A DNA stretch of 64,000 nucleotides from Streptomyces sp. NBC_01237 (GCF_035917275.1 NZ_CP108508.1:5456001-5520000); one strand, 5' to 3'; positions 16,833 to 25,441 are shown, counted from the first letter of the stretch. The notes: a model not told the origin generated them from the sequence alone. A program made the numbers and translations.

Positions 16833-18941
16833 ATGAAGCCCCTGGAAACCGGCGACCCGATCCGACTCGGCCCGTACCACCTGCGCGGCGTCCTGGGGGA
16901 GGGTGGCATGGGCAAGGTGTACGTGGGTCAGGACGGGCAGGGGCGTGCCGCCGCCGTGAAGGTCCTGCACTCCCACCTGGCGCACGACGCCAACCTCGCG
17001 CAGCGCTTCGTCCGTGAGGCCCACATGGCGCGGGCCGTCACCGGCGAGGGGGTGGCCCGGGTGCTGGACGCCCGGACCGAGGGCGGCCGTCCCTGGATCG
17101 CCACCGAGTTCCTCGCCGGTCCGACCCTCGACGAGGCCGTCCGCGCGTACGGTCCGCTCGACGAGCCCGGTGTCCGGGTCCTCGCGGTGGCGCTGGCCCG
17201 CGCGCTCCAGGACATCCACGCCGCCGGTCTGGTCCACCGCGATCTGAAGCCCGCCAACATCGTGCTCACCTCGGCGGGGCCCCGGATCATCGACTTCGGC
17301 ATCGCCCGCCCCGAGCACGGGTTCACACTGACGGTGACCGGCCAGGTGCCGGTCACCCCCGGCTACGGCGCCCCGGAGCAGGTCCTCGGCCGGCGCGTGG
17401 GTCCGGCGGCGGACGTCTTCTCCCTCGGCGCCGTGCTGGTCCACGCGTCGAGCGGGCAGCGCGCGTACGAGGGGGCGCACGTCGCCGCGGTGCAGTACGA
17501 GGTCGTCCACGGGGAGCCGCGCCTGGACCGGGTGCCGCCCGCGCTCGTGGCACTGATCGCGCCGTGCCTGGCCAAGGACCCCGCGCACCGCCCCGTCCCG
17601 GAGCAGCTGGCCGGGGCCTTCGACCCGCCACGCGGCGCCGACCGCGTCTGGCGGCGGGGCCCGCTCGCGCAGGACGTCATGGCACGCGAGCGCAGCCTCC
17701 ACGAGCTGACCACCACCGTGCAGGGCCGGAGCGCGGGCGCCACCGCCGTCACCGGGCGACCGGTGGCGCGCCGCCGTCTGCTGACCGCGCTGGCGGTCGG
17801 CGGGGCGGTGGCCGCGGCCGGTGGCGGCGCGGTGTGGTGGAGCGGGCGGGAGAGCGGCGGGGGTCCCTTCGCCATACCGCCCGCCGTGCCGACGCCGAAG
17901 GCGCGTGCCCTGTCCACGGAGCGTGGCGACTATGTGAACGGGGAGACGCCGAAGCCGCTGTGGACCGTCGCTTCGGCGGTCGACGCGAAGACGCCGGCGC
18001 CCCTCCCGGTGCGCGATGTGATCCTCGCCGGGGCGAAGGGCGGCGGCCTCGTGGCGCGGAGCGTCGTCGACGGGTCGGTGACGTGGAAGGCGCCCGGTGT
18101 CGAGGCCGTACGCCGCTATGTGTCGCTCTCCGACCGGCTGGTGGCCGGGGTCGACGGGGACGGCGTTCTCCGTACGTATGTCGCGTCGACGGGTGAGCCG
18201 AAGTGGACGGCGGACGCGGACGCCTCCTGCGTCCTGGCCGCCGACGAGGACGCGGTGTACGTGGTCACCGGGGACGGCCGGGTGCGCGCCGTCGGCCGGT
18301 CCGACGCGAAGGTGCGGTGGACCGTCGAGGCCGGGATCGCTCTCACCGCCGGGTCCGGGGCGCGCGGTGCCACCGCGCCGGGCCGTCTGGTCGTCGTCGG
18401 GGGCGGCGGTGTCGCCGCGTTCGCCACCGGCGACGGGCGCAGGGCGTGGATCGTGCGCGGGCAGGCCGAGGGCCGCCCCGGTCTCGCCGTCTCGGGGGAC
18501 ACCGTGGTCGTGAGCGGCAACCGTCTGGCGGCGTTGGACGCCGGTGACGGCACGGAGCGCTGGGCCGTGGACACGTCGGGGAAGGTACGGGGGGCGCAGG
18601 TCTCCTCGGGCTCCCCGACCATTCACGGCACGCATGTGTACGCGTCCGTCCTGGGATTTCCCCGGCGCCTGGGAATCGCCGACGGAAAGCCCACCGACTG
18701 GACCTACGAGGGGAGGGTCGAGTGCGATCCGCCCAGCCCGCTCATCGTCCAGGGCCACGGGTTCTGGTCGGTGGCCGTCAACGCGAAGGCCGGCGGCGTC
18801 AACGTGCTCGATCTGGACTACGAGCGGGAGCCGTGGGTGTTCCGCCTGATCAAGAACATCGACCGCTACTGGATCACGGCCGACGGCGGGCGGGTCTTCC
18901 TGCTCGACGGGGCGTCGCTGACCGCGCTGCCGGTGTTCTGA
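16833..18941 (+). CDS. Membrane-anchored Ser/Thr protein kinase with PQQ-like domain (second copy)
   Basis: A 702-residue paralogue of the preceding kinase. The glycine loop is GEGGMGKVY, with Lys43 (AAVKVL), HRDLKPAN at 135-142, DFG at 154-156 and APEQ at 180-183. The motif ARRRLL at 312-317 precedes a hydrophobic segment to about 335, again resembling a twin-arginine anchor. The outer domain has PQQ-like repeats (VVDGSVTWK, ASTGEPKW, RSDAKVRW, DAGDGTERW). The ATG at 16833 is chosen because kinase homology begins at once (DPIRLGPYHLRGVLGEGG) although the ribosome site is weak. The 106-base gap to the previous gene suggests one transcript for all three. Confidence 0.88.
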   Translation: MKPLETGDPIRLGPYHLRGVLGEGGMGKVYVGQDGQGRAAAVKVLHSHLAHDANLAQRFVREAHMARAVTGEGVARVLDARTEGGRPWIATEFLAGPTLDEAVRAYGPLDEPGVRVLAVALARALQDIHAAGLVHRDLKPANIVLTSAGPRIIDFGIARPEHGFTLTVTGQVPVTPGYGAPEQVLGRRVGPAADVFSLGAVLVHASSGQRAYEGAHVAAVQYEVVHGEPRLDRVPPALVALIAPCLAKDPAHRPVPEQLAGAFDPPRGADRVWRRGPLAQDVMARERSLHELTTTVQGRSAGATAVTGRPVARRRLLTALAVGGAVAAAGGGAVWWSGRESGGGPFAIPPAVPTPKARALSTERGDYVNGETPKPLWTVASAVDAKTPAPLPVRDVILAGAKGGGLVARSVVDGSVTWKAPGVEAVRRYVSLSDRLVAGVDGDGVLRTYVASTGEPKWTADADASCVLAADEDAVYVVTGDGRVRAVGRSDAKVRWTVEAGIALTAGSGARGATAPGRLVVVGGGGVAAFATGDGRRAWIVRGQAEGRPGLAVSGDTVVVSGNRLAALDAGDGTERWAVDTSGKVRGAQVSSGSPTIHGTHVYASVLGFPRRLGIADGKPTDWTYEGRVECDPPSPLIVQGHGFWSVAVNAKAGGVNVLDLDYEREPWVFRLIKNIDRYWITADGGRVFLLDGASLTALPVF

Positions 18942-19016
18942 GGGGGCTCTTTCCGACAAGCCGTCGGTAAATTGTTGCGCGGGGCACGGTGGGCGTGGTC
19001 ACATGGAGAGGAGACC

Positions 19017-19036
19017 TGGTTAGGTCTACCTAACCA
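19017..19036. promoter_or_regulatory. Perfect 9+2+9 inverted repeat upstream of the small gene at 19066
   Basis: TGGTTAGGT at 19017-19025 and ACCTAACCA at 19028-19036 are exact reverse complements separated by CT. TTAGGT...ACCTAA half-sites resemble those of DtxR/IdeR-type iron regulators, but the spacing is 2 rather than 7 bases, so the regulator is not assigned. It lies 29 bases before the start codon, where a repressor would block transcription or leader RNA would fold. Confidence 0.55.
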
Positions 19037-19065
19037 CGCCCTCCAGCGGAGCCCAGGAGGCATCC

Positions 19066-19260
19066 ATGCCGACGCCCGAGCGTGAAGAGCGGCCGCAGAC
19101 GTCCCCGTCGCCGTCGACAGCGACGCCGTCCGCCCTGTCGATGAAGGATCTGCTGGCCTCGTGCGCGGCGGCGACCGCCGTGTCCACACCGCCGTGCGCG
19201 CAGGACGAGCCGGACGAGGGTGCGCCGGACGCGTCGCCGGTCCGGCGCGAAGCCGCGTAG
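19066..19260 (+). CDS. Small uncharacterised protein
   Basis: A 64-residue protein that I do not recognise by function. It has a Ser/Thr/Pro-rich N-terminus (PQTSPSPSTATPSA), a central helix-like block SMKDLLASCAAATAVSTPP with a second cysteine soon after (PPCAQDE), and an acidic tail. CAGGAGG lies nine bases upstream of the ATG and a perfect inverted repeat lies just before that, which supports a real regulated gene. No signal peptide or membrane span is visible. The core block looks like a conserved peptide, and the cysteines could bind metal or be modified; this is speculation. Confidence 0.6.
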   Translation: MPTPEREERPQTSPSPSTATPSALSMKDLLASCAAATAVSTPPCAQDEPDEGAPDASPVRREAA

Positions 19261-19283
19261 CGCCGCGGGCGCCGGCGCTCCCG

Positions 19284-19847
19284 TTACGGGACGACGACGA
19301 CCTTCGCGCCGACCGTCGCGAACGTCCACAGCGCGTTGCCGTCCGCGCGCTTCATGCGTACGCCGCCGGTCTTCGTGGTCGGGTCCGGGCTCTCCATCGA
19401 GCCGTCCTGCGCCGCGCTGAAGCCCACGGACACGTCGCCGACGTTCGCGAACCGCACCACGTGCTCGATCAGGACGCCGTCCGAGCCCTGGATGCTGCCG
19501 GAGCGCGAGGTGACCCCGTAGGTCCCGGGGAGCGGGCTGACGGTGCTCGGCATCACGGTGAACGTCCGGGCGGCCTTCTCGCCGGCGTCCACCAGCCACA
19601 CCCGGCGGTCCTTCAGCGCGTACACGACGCGCGCCCCGGTGCCGGAGTCGGCCGGGATCACGAGCGGGTCGCTCTTGGGGGCCTTGGGCTTCGCGGGGGG
19701 GTGGGCCGAGGCGGAGGAGGAAGCCTTCGGGGTGACGGAGGCCACCGAATCCGGCGCGTTCGCCGATGCCTGGTAGGCGAGGAAGCCGACCGCGACGACA
19801 GCCGCCGCAGTGAGCCCGGCCACGATTCCCGAGCTTCCCCTTGCCAC
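19284..19847 (-). CDS. Membrane-anchored or secreted protein, possibly YkuD-like without active site
   Basis: A 187-residue protein with an N-terminal signal-anchor (GIVAGLTAAAVVAVGFLAYQ, residues about 7-26), a Ser/Lys/Pro-rich linker, then a beta-rich domain with RVVYALKDRRVWLVDAGEKAARTF and SPLPGTYGVTSR. That pattern resembles the start of an L,D-transpeptidase (YkuD) fold, but no HGT...SHGCVR catalytic motif follows, so enzymatic activity is doubtful. The GTG at 19847 has AAAGGGGAG nearby upstream. It is convergent with the small gene (23-base gap) and divergent from tsaB. Its position in front of tsaB may be conserved; I cannot confirm. Confidence 0.65.
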   Translation of the reverse strand: MARGSSGIVAGLTAAAVVAVGFLAYQASANAPDSVASVTPKASSSASAHPPAKPKAPKSDPLVIPADSGTGARVVYALKDRRVWLVDAGEKAARTFTVMPSTVSPLPGTYGVTSRSGSIQGSDGVLIEHVVRFANVGDVSVGFSAAQDGSMESPDPTTKTGGVRMKRADGNALWTFATVGAKVVVVP

Positions 19848-20000
19848 CGTGAGCTCCCCTTTCGGATGCGGACTGCCGCATGTCATACAAGCGTTTACGT
19901 CGTACCCGTGTATCCCCGGTGACGGTAGCAGCCGGGGCGGGGCAGTTCGGGACGACGTACGGACGCCGTGCCTCCGTCGGCGGAGCCGTAGGCTGTTTGC

Positions 20001-20663
20001 GTGCTCTTGCTCGCCATGGATACCGCCACCCCCGCCGTCACCGTCGCCCTCCACGACGGGAGCTCCGTCGTCGCGGAGTCCGGTCGGGTCGACGCCCGCA
20101 GGCACGGGGAGCTGCTGCTGCCCGCCGTCGACCGGGTTCTCGCCGAGGCCGGGGTGAAACTCGACGCCGTGACCGGTGTGGTCGTCGGCGTGGGCCCCGG
20201 CCCGTACACCGGGCTGCGGGTCGGCCTCGTCACCGCCGCGACCTTCGGCTCCGCCCTGTCCGTACCGGTGTACGGACTGTGCACGCTGGACGGACTCGCG
20301 TACGCCGCCGGGCTCGCCGGTCTGGAGGGTCCGTTCGCCGTGGCGACGGACGCCCGCCGCAAGGAGGTCTACTGGGCGCGGTACGAGGACGGACGTACCC
20401 GAACCGGTGAACCCGCCGTCGACCGGCCCGCCGACATCGCCGACCGGCTGGCGGGCCTTCCCGTCGTCGGGGCGGGCGCGCTGCTGTACCCGGACACGTT
20501 CGGTGACGCCCGTGAACCCGAGCACGTGGCGGCCGGGGCGCTGGCCGCGCTCGCCGCCGAGCGGCTGGCCGCCGGGGCCGAGCTGCTGCCGCCGCAGCCG
20601 CTCTATCTCCGCAGGCCCGACGCGCAGGTCCCGAAGAACTACAAGGTGGTCACCCCGAAGTGA
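20001..20663 (+). CDS. tsaB: tRNA t6A biosynthesis protein TsaB
   Basis: A 220-residue ASKHA-fold partner of TsaD. It starts MLLLAMDTATPAVTVALHDG and has the family motif VGVGPGPYTGLRVGL at about residues 57-71 and FAVATDARRKEVYWARY. It lacks catalytic metal ligands, as TsaB should, and acts as a scaffold in the TsaBDE complex. GTG start at 20001. The stop overlaps the rimI start by four bases, so tsaB-rimI-tsaD are translationally coupled. Confidence 0.94.
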   Translation: MLLLAMDTATPAVTVALHDGSSVVAESGRVDARRHGELLLPAVDRVLAEAGVKLDAVTGVVVGVGPGPYTGLRVGLVTAATFGSALSVPVYGLCTLDGLAYAAGLAGLEGPFAVATDARRKEVYWARYEDGRTRTGEPAVDRPADIADRLAGLPVVGAGALLYPDTFGDAREPEHVAAGALAALAAERLAAGAELLPPQPLYLRRPDAQVPKNYKVVTPK

Positions 20664-21205
20664 GGACCGCGACCGCTGTGCTGCGCGAGATGCGCTGGTG
20701 GGACATCGACGCGGTGCTGGAGCTGGAGCACGAGCTGTTCCCGGAGGACGCCTGGTCGGCCGGGATGTTCTGGTCCGAGCTGGCGCACTCCCGCGGCCCG
20801 GGGGCCACCCGCCGCTATGTCGTCGCCGAGGACCCGGCCGACGGGCGGATCGTTGGCTACGCCGGTCTCGCGGCCCTCGGTGAGCTGGCCGACGTCCAGA
20901 CGATCGGAGTGACGCGTGCGTACACGGGCGCCGGTCTGGGCTCCGAACTCCTCACCGACCTGCTGAAGCACGCCACCGCCTTCGAGTGCGCCACGGTGCT
21001 CCTCGAAGTCCGCGTCGATAACACCCGGGCACAGAAGCTGTACGAGCGCTTCGGCTTCGAGCCGATCGGCTTCCGGCGCGGTTACTACCAGCCGGGCAAC
21101 GTCGACGCGCTCGTCATGCGCCTCCACGTACAGGAACACGAGCACGTACAAGTAGACGAGCCTGTGCACGTACATGAGCACGTACAAGAAACTGAGACTG
21201 ACTGA
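20660..21205 (+). CDS. rimI: Ribosomal protein bS18 alanine N-acetyltransferase, His-rich tail
   Basis: A 181-residue GNAT acetyltransferase. The core (about 1-152) has [26 protein letters not shown], the acetyl-CoA loop [19 protein letters not shown], and [22 protein letters not shown], all typical of RimI, which acetylates the N-terminal alanine of S18 and possibly other proteins. Unusually, the last 28 residues alternate His, Glu and Val ([18 protein letters not shown]), an extension beyond the normal GNAT end. It overlaps tsaB by four bases and its stop overlaps the tsaD ATG by one base. Confidence 0.92.
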   Translation: MRTATAVLREMRWWDIDAVLELEHELFPEDAWSAGMFWSELAHSRGPGATRRYVVAEDPADGRIVGYAGLAALGELADVQTIGVTRAYTGAGLGSELLTDLLKHATAFECATVLLEVRVDNTRAQKLYERFGFEPIGFRRGYYQPGNVDALVMRLHVQEHEHVQVDEPVHVHEHVQETETD

Positions 21206-22317
21206 TGGCTGACGAACCGCTCGTACTCGGTATCGAGACCTCCTGCGACGAGACCGGCGTCGGCGTCGTGCGCGGTACGACGCTGCTCGCGGACGCCGTC
21301 GCGTCCAGCGTCGACACGCACGCCCGCTTCGGCGGGGTCGTCCCGGAGATCGCCTCCCGCGCCCATCTGGAGGCGATGGTCCCCACCATCGAGCGCGCCC
21401 TGAAGGAAGCCGGGGTCGCCCCCCGCGACCTGGACGGCATCGCGGTCACGGCCGGTCCCGGGCTCGCCGGGGCGCTGCTCGTCGGCGTCTCGGCGGCGAA
21501 GGCGTACGCGTACGCCCTGAACAAGCCGCTCTACGGGGTCAACCACCTCGCCTCGCACATCTGCGTCGACCAGCTGGAGCACGGCCCGCTGCCCGAGCCG
21601 ACCATGGCGCTGCTGGTCAGCGGCGGGCACTCCTCGCTGCTGCTGGCCCCGGACATCACGAACGACGTACGGCCGCTGGGCGCGACCATCGACGACGCGG
21701 CGGGCGAGGCGTTCGACAAGATCGCCCGGGTGCTGCACCTCGGCTTCCCCGGCGGCCCGGTCATCGACCGGCTCGCGAGGGAGGGCGACCCGAAGGCGAT
21801 CGCGTTCCCGCGCGGGCTGAGCGGTTCGCGCGATCCGGCGTACGACTTCTCCTTCTCCGGCCTCAAGACCTCCGTCGCGCGCTGGATCGAGGCGAAGCGG
21901 GCGGCGGGCGAGGAGGTGCCGGTACGGGATGTGGCGGCGTCCTTCCAGGAGGCCGTGGTGGATGTGCTCACCCGCAAGGCCGTCCGGGCCTGCAAGGACG
22001 AGGGCGTCGACCACCTGATGATCGGTGGCGGGGTCGCGGCCAACTCGCGGCTGCGGGCGCTGGCCGAGGAGCGGTGCGAGCGGGCCGGGATCAGGCTGCG
22101 GGTGCCGCGGCCGGGGCTCTGCACGGACAACGGGGCGATGGTCGCCGCGCTCGGCGCGGAGATGGTGGCCCGCAACCGGCCCGCCTCGGACCTGGAGCTG
22201 TCGGCGGACTCCTCGCTTCCGGTGACCGAACCGCATGTGCCGGGCCGCCACGGTCATGCTCATGGCCACGACCACGATCACGTGCACGAGATCAGCAAGG
22301 ACAACCTGTACTCATGA
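21205..22317 (+). CDS. tsaD: tRNA N6-adenosine threonylcarbamoyltransferase TsaD
   Basis: A 370-residue catalytic subunit of t6A synthesis (Gcp/YgjD/Kae1 family). Family landmarks are [54 protein letters not shown] and [12 protein letters not shown], followed by [17 protein letters not shown]. The C-terminus has a histidine-rich stretch ([16 protein letters not shown]) that is not part of the catalytic fold. The gene overlaps rimI by one base and the next small gene by four bases. Confidence 0.95.
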   Translation: MADEPLVLGIETSCDETGVGVVRGTTLLADAVASSVDTHARFGGVVPEIASRAHLEAMVPTIERALKEAGVAPRDLDGIAVTAGPGLAGALLVGVSAAKAYAYALNKPLYGVNHLASHICVDQLEHGPLPEPTMALLVSGGHSSLLLAPDITNDVRPLGATIDDAAGEAFDKIARVLHLGFPGGPVIDRLAREGDPKAIAFPRGLSGSRDPAYDFSFSGLKTSVARWIEAKRAAGEEVPVRDVAASFQEAVVDVLTRKAVRACKDEGVDHLMIGGGVAANSRLRALAEERCERAGIRLRVPRPGLCTDNGAMVAALGAEMVARNRPASDLELSADSSLPVTEPHVPGRHGHAHGHDHDHVHEISKDNLYS

Positions 22318-22580
22318 GCGAGCCGACCGTCGCGCTGATGTGGGAGGCCCGTGCCGCCGAGGGCCGGGGCGCCGAGCTCCTGGAGTGGGCACGGGCCAGG
22401 ACGGGCGAGCTGGCCCGCGAGCCGCTGCGCAGCGAACTGCTGCGCGCCCCGCAGGACCGGGTCCTGGTGATCACGTGGTGGGCGGGGGAGTACGGCGACG
22501 AACTGCCCGAACTCCCCGAGCCGGACGCCGGACTGATCACCCGGGCGGTGCACCGCTGGCGCTTCGAGTCCCTCGGCTGA
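22314..22580 (+). CDS. Small conserved protein coupled to tsaD
   Basis: An 88-residue protein beginning [27 protein letters not shown] with a core strand DRVLVITWW. The size and pattern resemble small ABM-like (dimeric alpha-beta barrel) proteins, but no function can be assigned. Its ATG overlaps the tsaD stop (ATGA), so it is translated with the t6A genes. Its 3' end overlaps the convergent TetR gene by 44 bases. Confidence 0.7.
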   Translation: MSEPTVALMWEARAAEGRGAELLEWARARTGELAREPLRSELLRAPQDRVLVITWWAGEYGDELPELPEPDAGLITRAVHRWRFESLG

Positions 22581-23274
22581 TCAGTCCGTCGATGATCGCG
22601 CCGAGTTCGTCGGCGACGTCGTAGTCGGCTGCGTACTCGCGCCACCGGTCCTTGACCGCGGTGAGCCGCGGCAGCGCGGCCGCGTCCTCTTCGGTGACCA
22701 TCTCGGGGAAGTACTGGATGCGCGGCGGATGCTCCGCCCGGCGTGCCGCGGCCCTGCGGAAGACCAGGTCGCCGTAGACGTAGCTCCAGATCGTCCGGTA
22801 GGCGCGTACCGACTGAGCTGGGGAGAGCCCGCAGGCGAGGGCGGAGCCGAGGATCTCCTCCACCATCCACAGCGCGTTCTTGTCGGTGAGCTCGCCCAGC
22901 GCCAGGATGTCCAGCACCCACGGGAGCCGGCCGAGGATGTCGTGCATGTGCACGGACACGGCGAGCAGCCGCTCGCGCGGATCCTCGGGCAGTTCGGGCC
23001 GCGGGAAGGAGTCCGCGGTGCCGGACAGGGCGAGCATCAGCAGCTCGTCCTTGTCCTGCACGTAGTGGTAGAGCGCCATCGGCGTACTGCCCAGTTCCTT
23101 CGCCACCCGCCGCATGCTCAGGGCTGCTACGCCCTCTTCCTCGACGATGCGGCGCGCGGTGGCGACCATCACCTCGGGGTCCAGCTTGCGCGGCCGGCCC
23201 ACGGATCGTTTCGCCGCCGCCGGTTTCTTCTCTGTGCCTGCCACCGGGGCATTGTCCCCCGCGCCCTTCGCCAC
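22537..23274 (-). CDS. TetR family regulator with C-terminal TetR_C domain
   Basis: A 245-residue regulator. An N-terminal tail (VAKGAGDNAPVAGTEKK) precedes the helix-turn-helix at about 25-75 (PEVMVATARRIVEEEGVAALSMRRVAKELGSTPMALYHYVQDKDELLML), followed by the tetracycline-repressor-like ligand domain. The GTG at 23274 has GGGGAGG about ten bases upstream; later starts are possible. It is divergent from the MFS pump gene at 23425, and a 14-base palindrome lies between them, so it very probably represses the pump. Its last 44 bases overlap the end of the small gene on the other strand. Confidence 0.87.
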   Translation of the reverse strand: MAKGAGDNAPVAGTEKKPAAAKRSVGRPRKLDPEVMVATARRIVEEEGVAALSMRRVAKELGSTPMALYHYVQDKDELLMLALSGTADSFPRPELPEDPRERLLAVSVHMHDILGRLPWVLDILALGELTDKNALWMVEEILGSALACGLSPAQSVRAYRTIWSYVYGDLVFRRAAARRAEHPPRIQYFPEMVTEEDAAALPRLTAVKDRWREYAADYDVADELGAIIDGLISRGTRSASGAPPG

Positions 23275-23372
23275 TTCCGCGCCTCCCCGGCCATGTCCGC
23301 CCTTCCGCAGTACCGGCGTACGCCGTTCCGTCGTACCCCGCGCCTGTCGGGCCGCCGCACCGTGATTAATTT

Positions 23373-23386
23373 CTATACGCGTATAG
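23373..23386. promoter_or_regulatory. Perfect 14-bp palindrome, probable TetR operator of the pump gene
   Basis: CTATACG at 23373-23379 is directly followed by CGTATAG at 23380-23386, an uninterrupted perfect palindrome in an AT-rich pocket between the divergent TetR and MFS genes, 39 bases before the MFS start. Confidence 0.7.
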
Positions 23387-23424
23387 TAATGATTCGAAGG
23401 GTGACCGCGAGGGAAGGGTAAATC

Positions 23425-24858
23425 GTGAACAATCAGGCGAAGCAGGTGCGTTGGCTGCTGGTGGTGGCTCTCACCGTGCAGTTCATGGTGTCGTTGGACA
23501 TGTCCGTGGTGAACGTGGCGCTGCCCGACATCCGCAGCGATCTCGGCTTCGGCCGGGACGGACTCCTGTGGGTGGTGAACGCCTACGCCCTCGCCTTCGG
23601 CGGGCTCCTCATGCTCGGCGGCCGGCTCGCCGACCTGATAGGCAGCCGCCGCGTCCTGACGGCGGGGCTGGTCCTCTTCGGCGCGGCGAGTCTGGCGGGC
23701 GGGCTCGCGCAGTCGCCGGGTGCGCTGGTCGCGGCGCGCGCGGTGCAGGGGGTCGGCGCGGCGGCGCTCGCCCCGGTGGCCTTCGCCCTGATCACCCTCG
23801 CCTTCCCGGCCGGTCCCGCCCGTTCGCGGGCCCTGGGGCTGTGGGGCATGGCGGGCGCGGCGGGCGGTGCCGTCGGGGTCCTGGCGGGCGGGCTGCTCAC
23901 GGACGCGACGAGCTGGCGCTCCGTGATGCTGGTGAACGTGCCGATCGTCGCCTTCGCGCTCGCCGCTTCGGTGCGTACGGGACTCGCCGCCCGGCCCGTG
24001 CGGACCGGGGCCCGGCTCGATGTGGCGGGGGCGCTGCTGGCCACCGCCGGTACGACGCTGCTGGTCCTCGGGCTCGTACGGACCTCGGACCACGCCTGGG
24101 GCTCCGCCACCACTCTGGGCACGCTCGGCGCCGCGGTGCTGCTGCTGGTGACCTTCGTCGCCGTCGAGCTGCGGACCGCGTCGCCCCTGCTGCGTCCCGG
24201 TCTGCTGAAGGAGCGGCCGGTGCTGACGGCGAACCTGTTCTGCCTGCTGCTGGCCTCGGGGCAGTTCGCCGCGTTCTACTTCGTCTCGCTCTATCTCCAG
24301 CTGGTGCTCGGGTACGGGCCGACGGCGGCCGGTGCCGCGTTCCTGCCGTTCTGTGTGGGCGTCGTCGCGGGCTCGGTGGCCGCCGCCCGTACGGTCGCGG
24401 CGATCGGCACCCGGCGGCTGCTGGCCACGGGCGCGGCGGTGGCCGCGCTCGGGATGGCCGGGTTCGCCGCGACGGCGACGGCGGACGGCGGCTTCCTCTA
24501 CTCGATACTCGGCCCGTCCCTGGTGACGAGCGTCGGCGTCGGCCTCTGCTTCGTACCGCTCGGCACGGCCGCCACGACCGGTGTCGTGCCCGGCGAGACG
24601 GGCATGGCGTCCGGGCTGCTCAACAGCGCCCGCCAGGTCGGCGGCTCGCTGGGGCTCGCGTTCCTGGTCACCGTCGCCGCCCAGGTGACCGGCGGCGGCT
24701 CCGGCCGCACCGAACTGGCCTCGGGGTACTCGTCGGCGTTCTGGGTCTGCGCGGGGCTGCTCGCACTGGCCGCGGTGACGGCGCTGGTGCTGCTCCCGGC
24801 GGGTGAGCGGGCGGTGGCTCCGGCCGAGCCGGACGGGGCGACGGGCGTGTCCCGATGA
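23425..24858 (+). CDS. MFS transporter, DHA2 (EmrB/QacA) drug-efflux family
   Basis: A 477-residue membrane protein with the 14-helix pattern of DHA2 pumps. Helix 1 holds the family motif FMVSLDMSVVNVALPDIRSDLG; motif A is GGRLADLIGSRRVL, and motif C-like GMAGAAGGAVGVLAGGLLTDATSWRS lies in helix 5. It should export hydrophobic drugs or metabolites by proton antiport. GTG start at 23425. It is divergent from the TetR gene, whose palindromic operator lies in the 150-base gap. The pump's substrate is unknown. Confidence 0.92.
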   Translation: MNNQAKQVRWLLVVALTVQFMVSLDMSVVNVALPDIRSDLGFGRDGLLWVVNAYALAFGGLLMLGGRLADLIGSRRVLTAGLVLFGAASLAGGLAQSPGALVAARAVQGVGAAALAPVAFALITLAFPAGPARSRALGLWGMAGAAGGAVGVLAGGLLTDATSWRSVMLVNVPIVAFALAASVRTGLAARPVRTGARLDVAGALLATAGTTLLVLGLVRTSDHAWGSATTLGTLGAAVLLLVTFVAVELRTASPLLRPGLLKERPVLTANLFCLLLASGQFAAFYFVSLYLQLVLGYGPTAAGAAFLPFCVGVVAGSVAAARTVAAIGTRRLLATGAAVAALGMAGFAATATADGGFLYSILGPSLVTSVGVGLCFVPLGTAATTGVVPGETGMASGLLNSARQVGGSLGLAFLVTVAAQVTGGGSGRTELASGYSSAFWVCAGLLALAAVTALVLLPAGERAVAPAEPDGATGVSR

Positions 24859-24976
24859 GTCCGGGGGCCGTCACGGGGCTACCTTCCACAGCGTCCGGCG
24901 CCTGAGCGCCCGGTGTCCCGATGCGCGGCGCCCCGGCGTCCGGTGCCCCTCCGGACGGCTCTACGAGGAGAAGACC

Positions 24977-25441
24977 ATGCAGAAGATCACGACCTTCCTG
25001 TGGTTCGACGACCAGGCCGAACAGGCGGCGAACCACTACGTCTCCATCTTCGGCGGTGACTCCCGGATCCTGGACGTCACCCACTACACGGCGGCGTCCC
25101 CCGGCGAGACCGGATCGGTGATGACCGTGCAGTTCCGGCTCGCCGGCCAGGAGTACGTCGCTCTCAACGGCGGCCCGCAGTTCCCGTTCACCGAGGCGGT
25201 CTCGCTCTCGGTCGACTGCGAGGACCAGGCGGAGGTGGACCGCCTGTGGGACGCGCTCACCGAGGGGGGCGAGGAGAGCATGTGCGGCTGGCTGAAGGAC
25301 AAGTACGGCCTGTCCTGGCAGATCGTCCCGCGCGCGCTGGCCGAGGTGCTGCGCGATCCGGACCCGGCCAGGGCGGACCGGGCGATGAAGGCCATGCTCG
25401 GGATGCGGAAGCTGGACATCCAGGCGCTCCGGGACGCCTGA
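24977..25441 (+). CDS. VOC superfamily protein (PhnB/3-demethylubiquinone methyltransferase-like)
   Basis: A 154-residue glyoxalase-fold protein of the PhnB-like group: MQKITTFLWFDDQAEQAANHYVSIFGGD, then EYVALNGGPQFPFTEAVSLSVDCEDQ and YGLSWQIVP. Members are often annotated as 3-demethylubiquinone-9 3-methyltransferases without biochemical support. GAGGAGAAG precedes the ATG at 24977. It is convergent with the dehalogenase-like gene; a long hairpin covers both stops. Confidence 0.85.
   Translation: MQKITTFLWFDDQAEQAANHYVSIFGGDSRILDVTHYTAASPGETGSVMTVQFRLAGQEYVALNGGPQFPFTEAVSLSVDCEDQAEVDRLWDALTEGGEESMCGWLKDKYGLSWQIVPRALAEVLRDPDPARADRAMKAMLGMRKLDIQALRDA

Noticed and set aside
19017..19036. Canonical iron box (DmdR/IdeR)
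   Set aside because: The TTAGGT and ACCTAA half-sites are separated by 2 bases, not 7, so it does not fit the 19-bp consensus.
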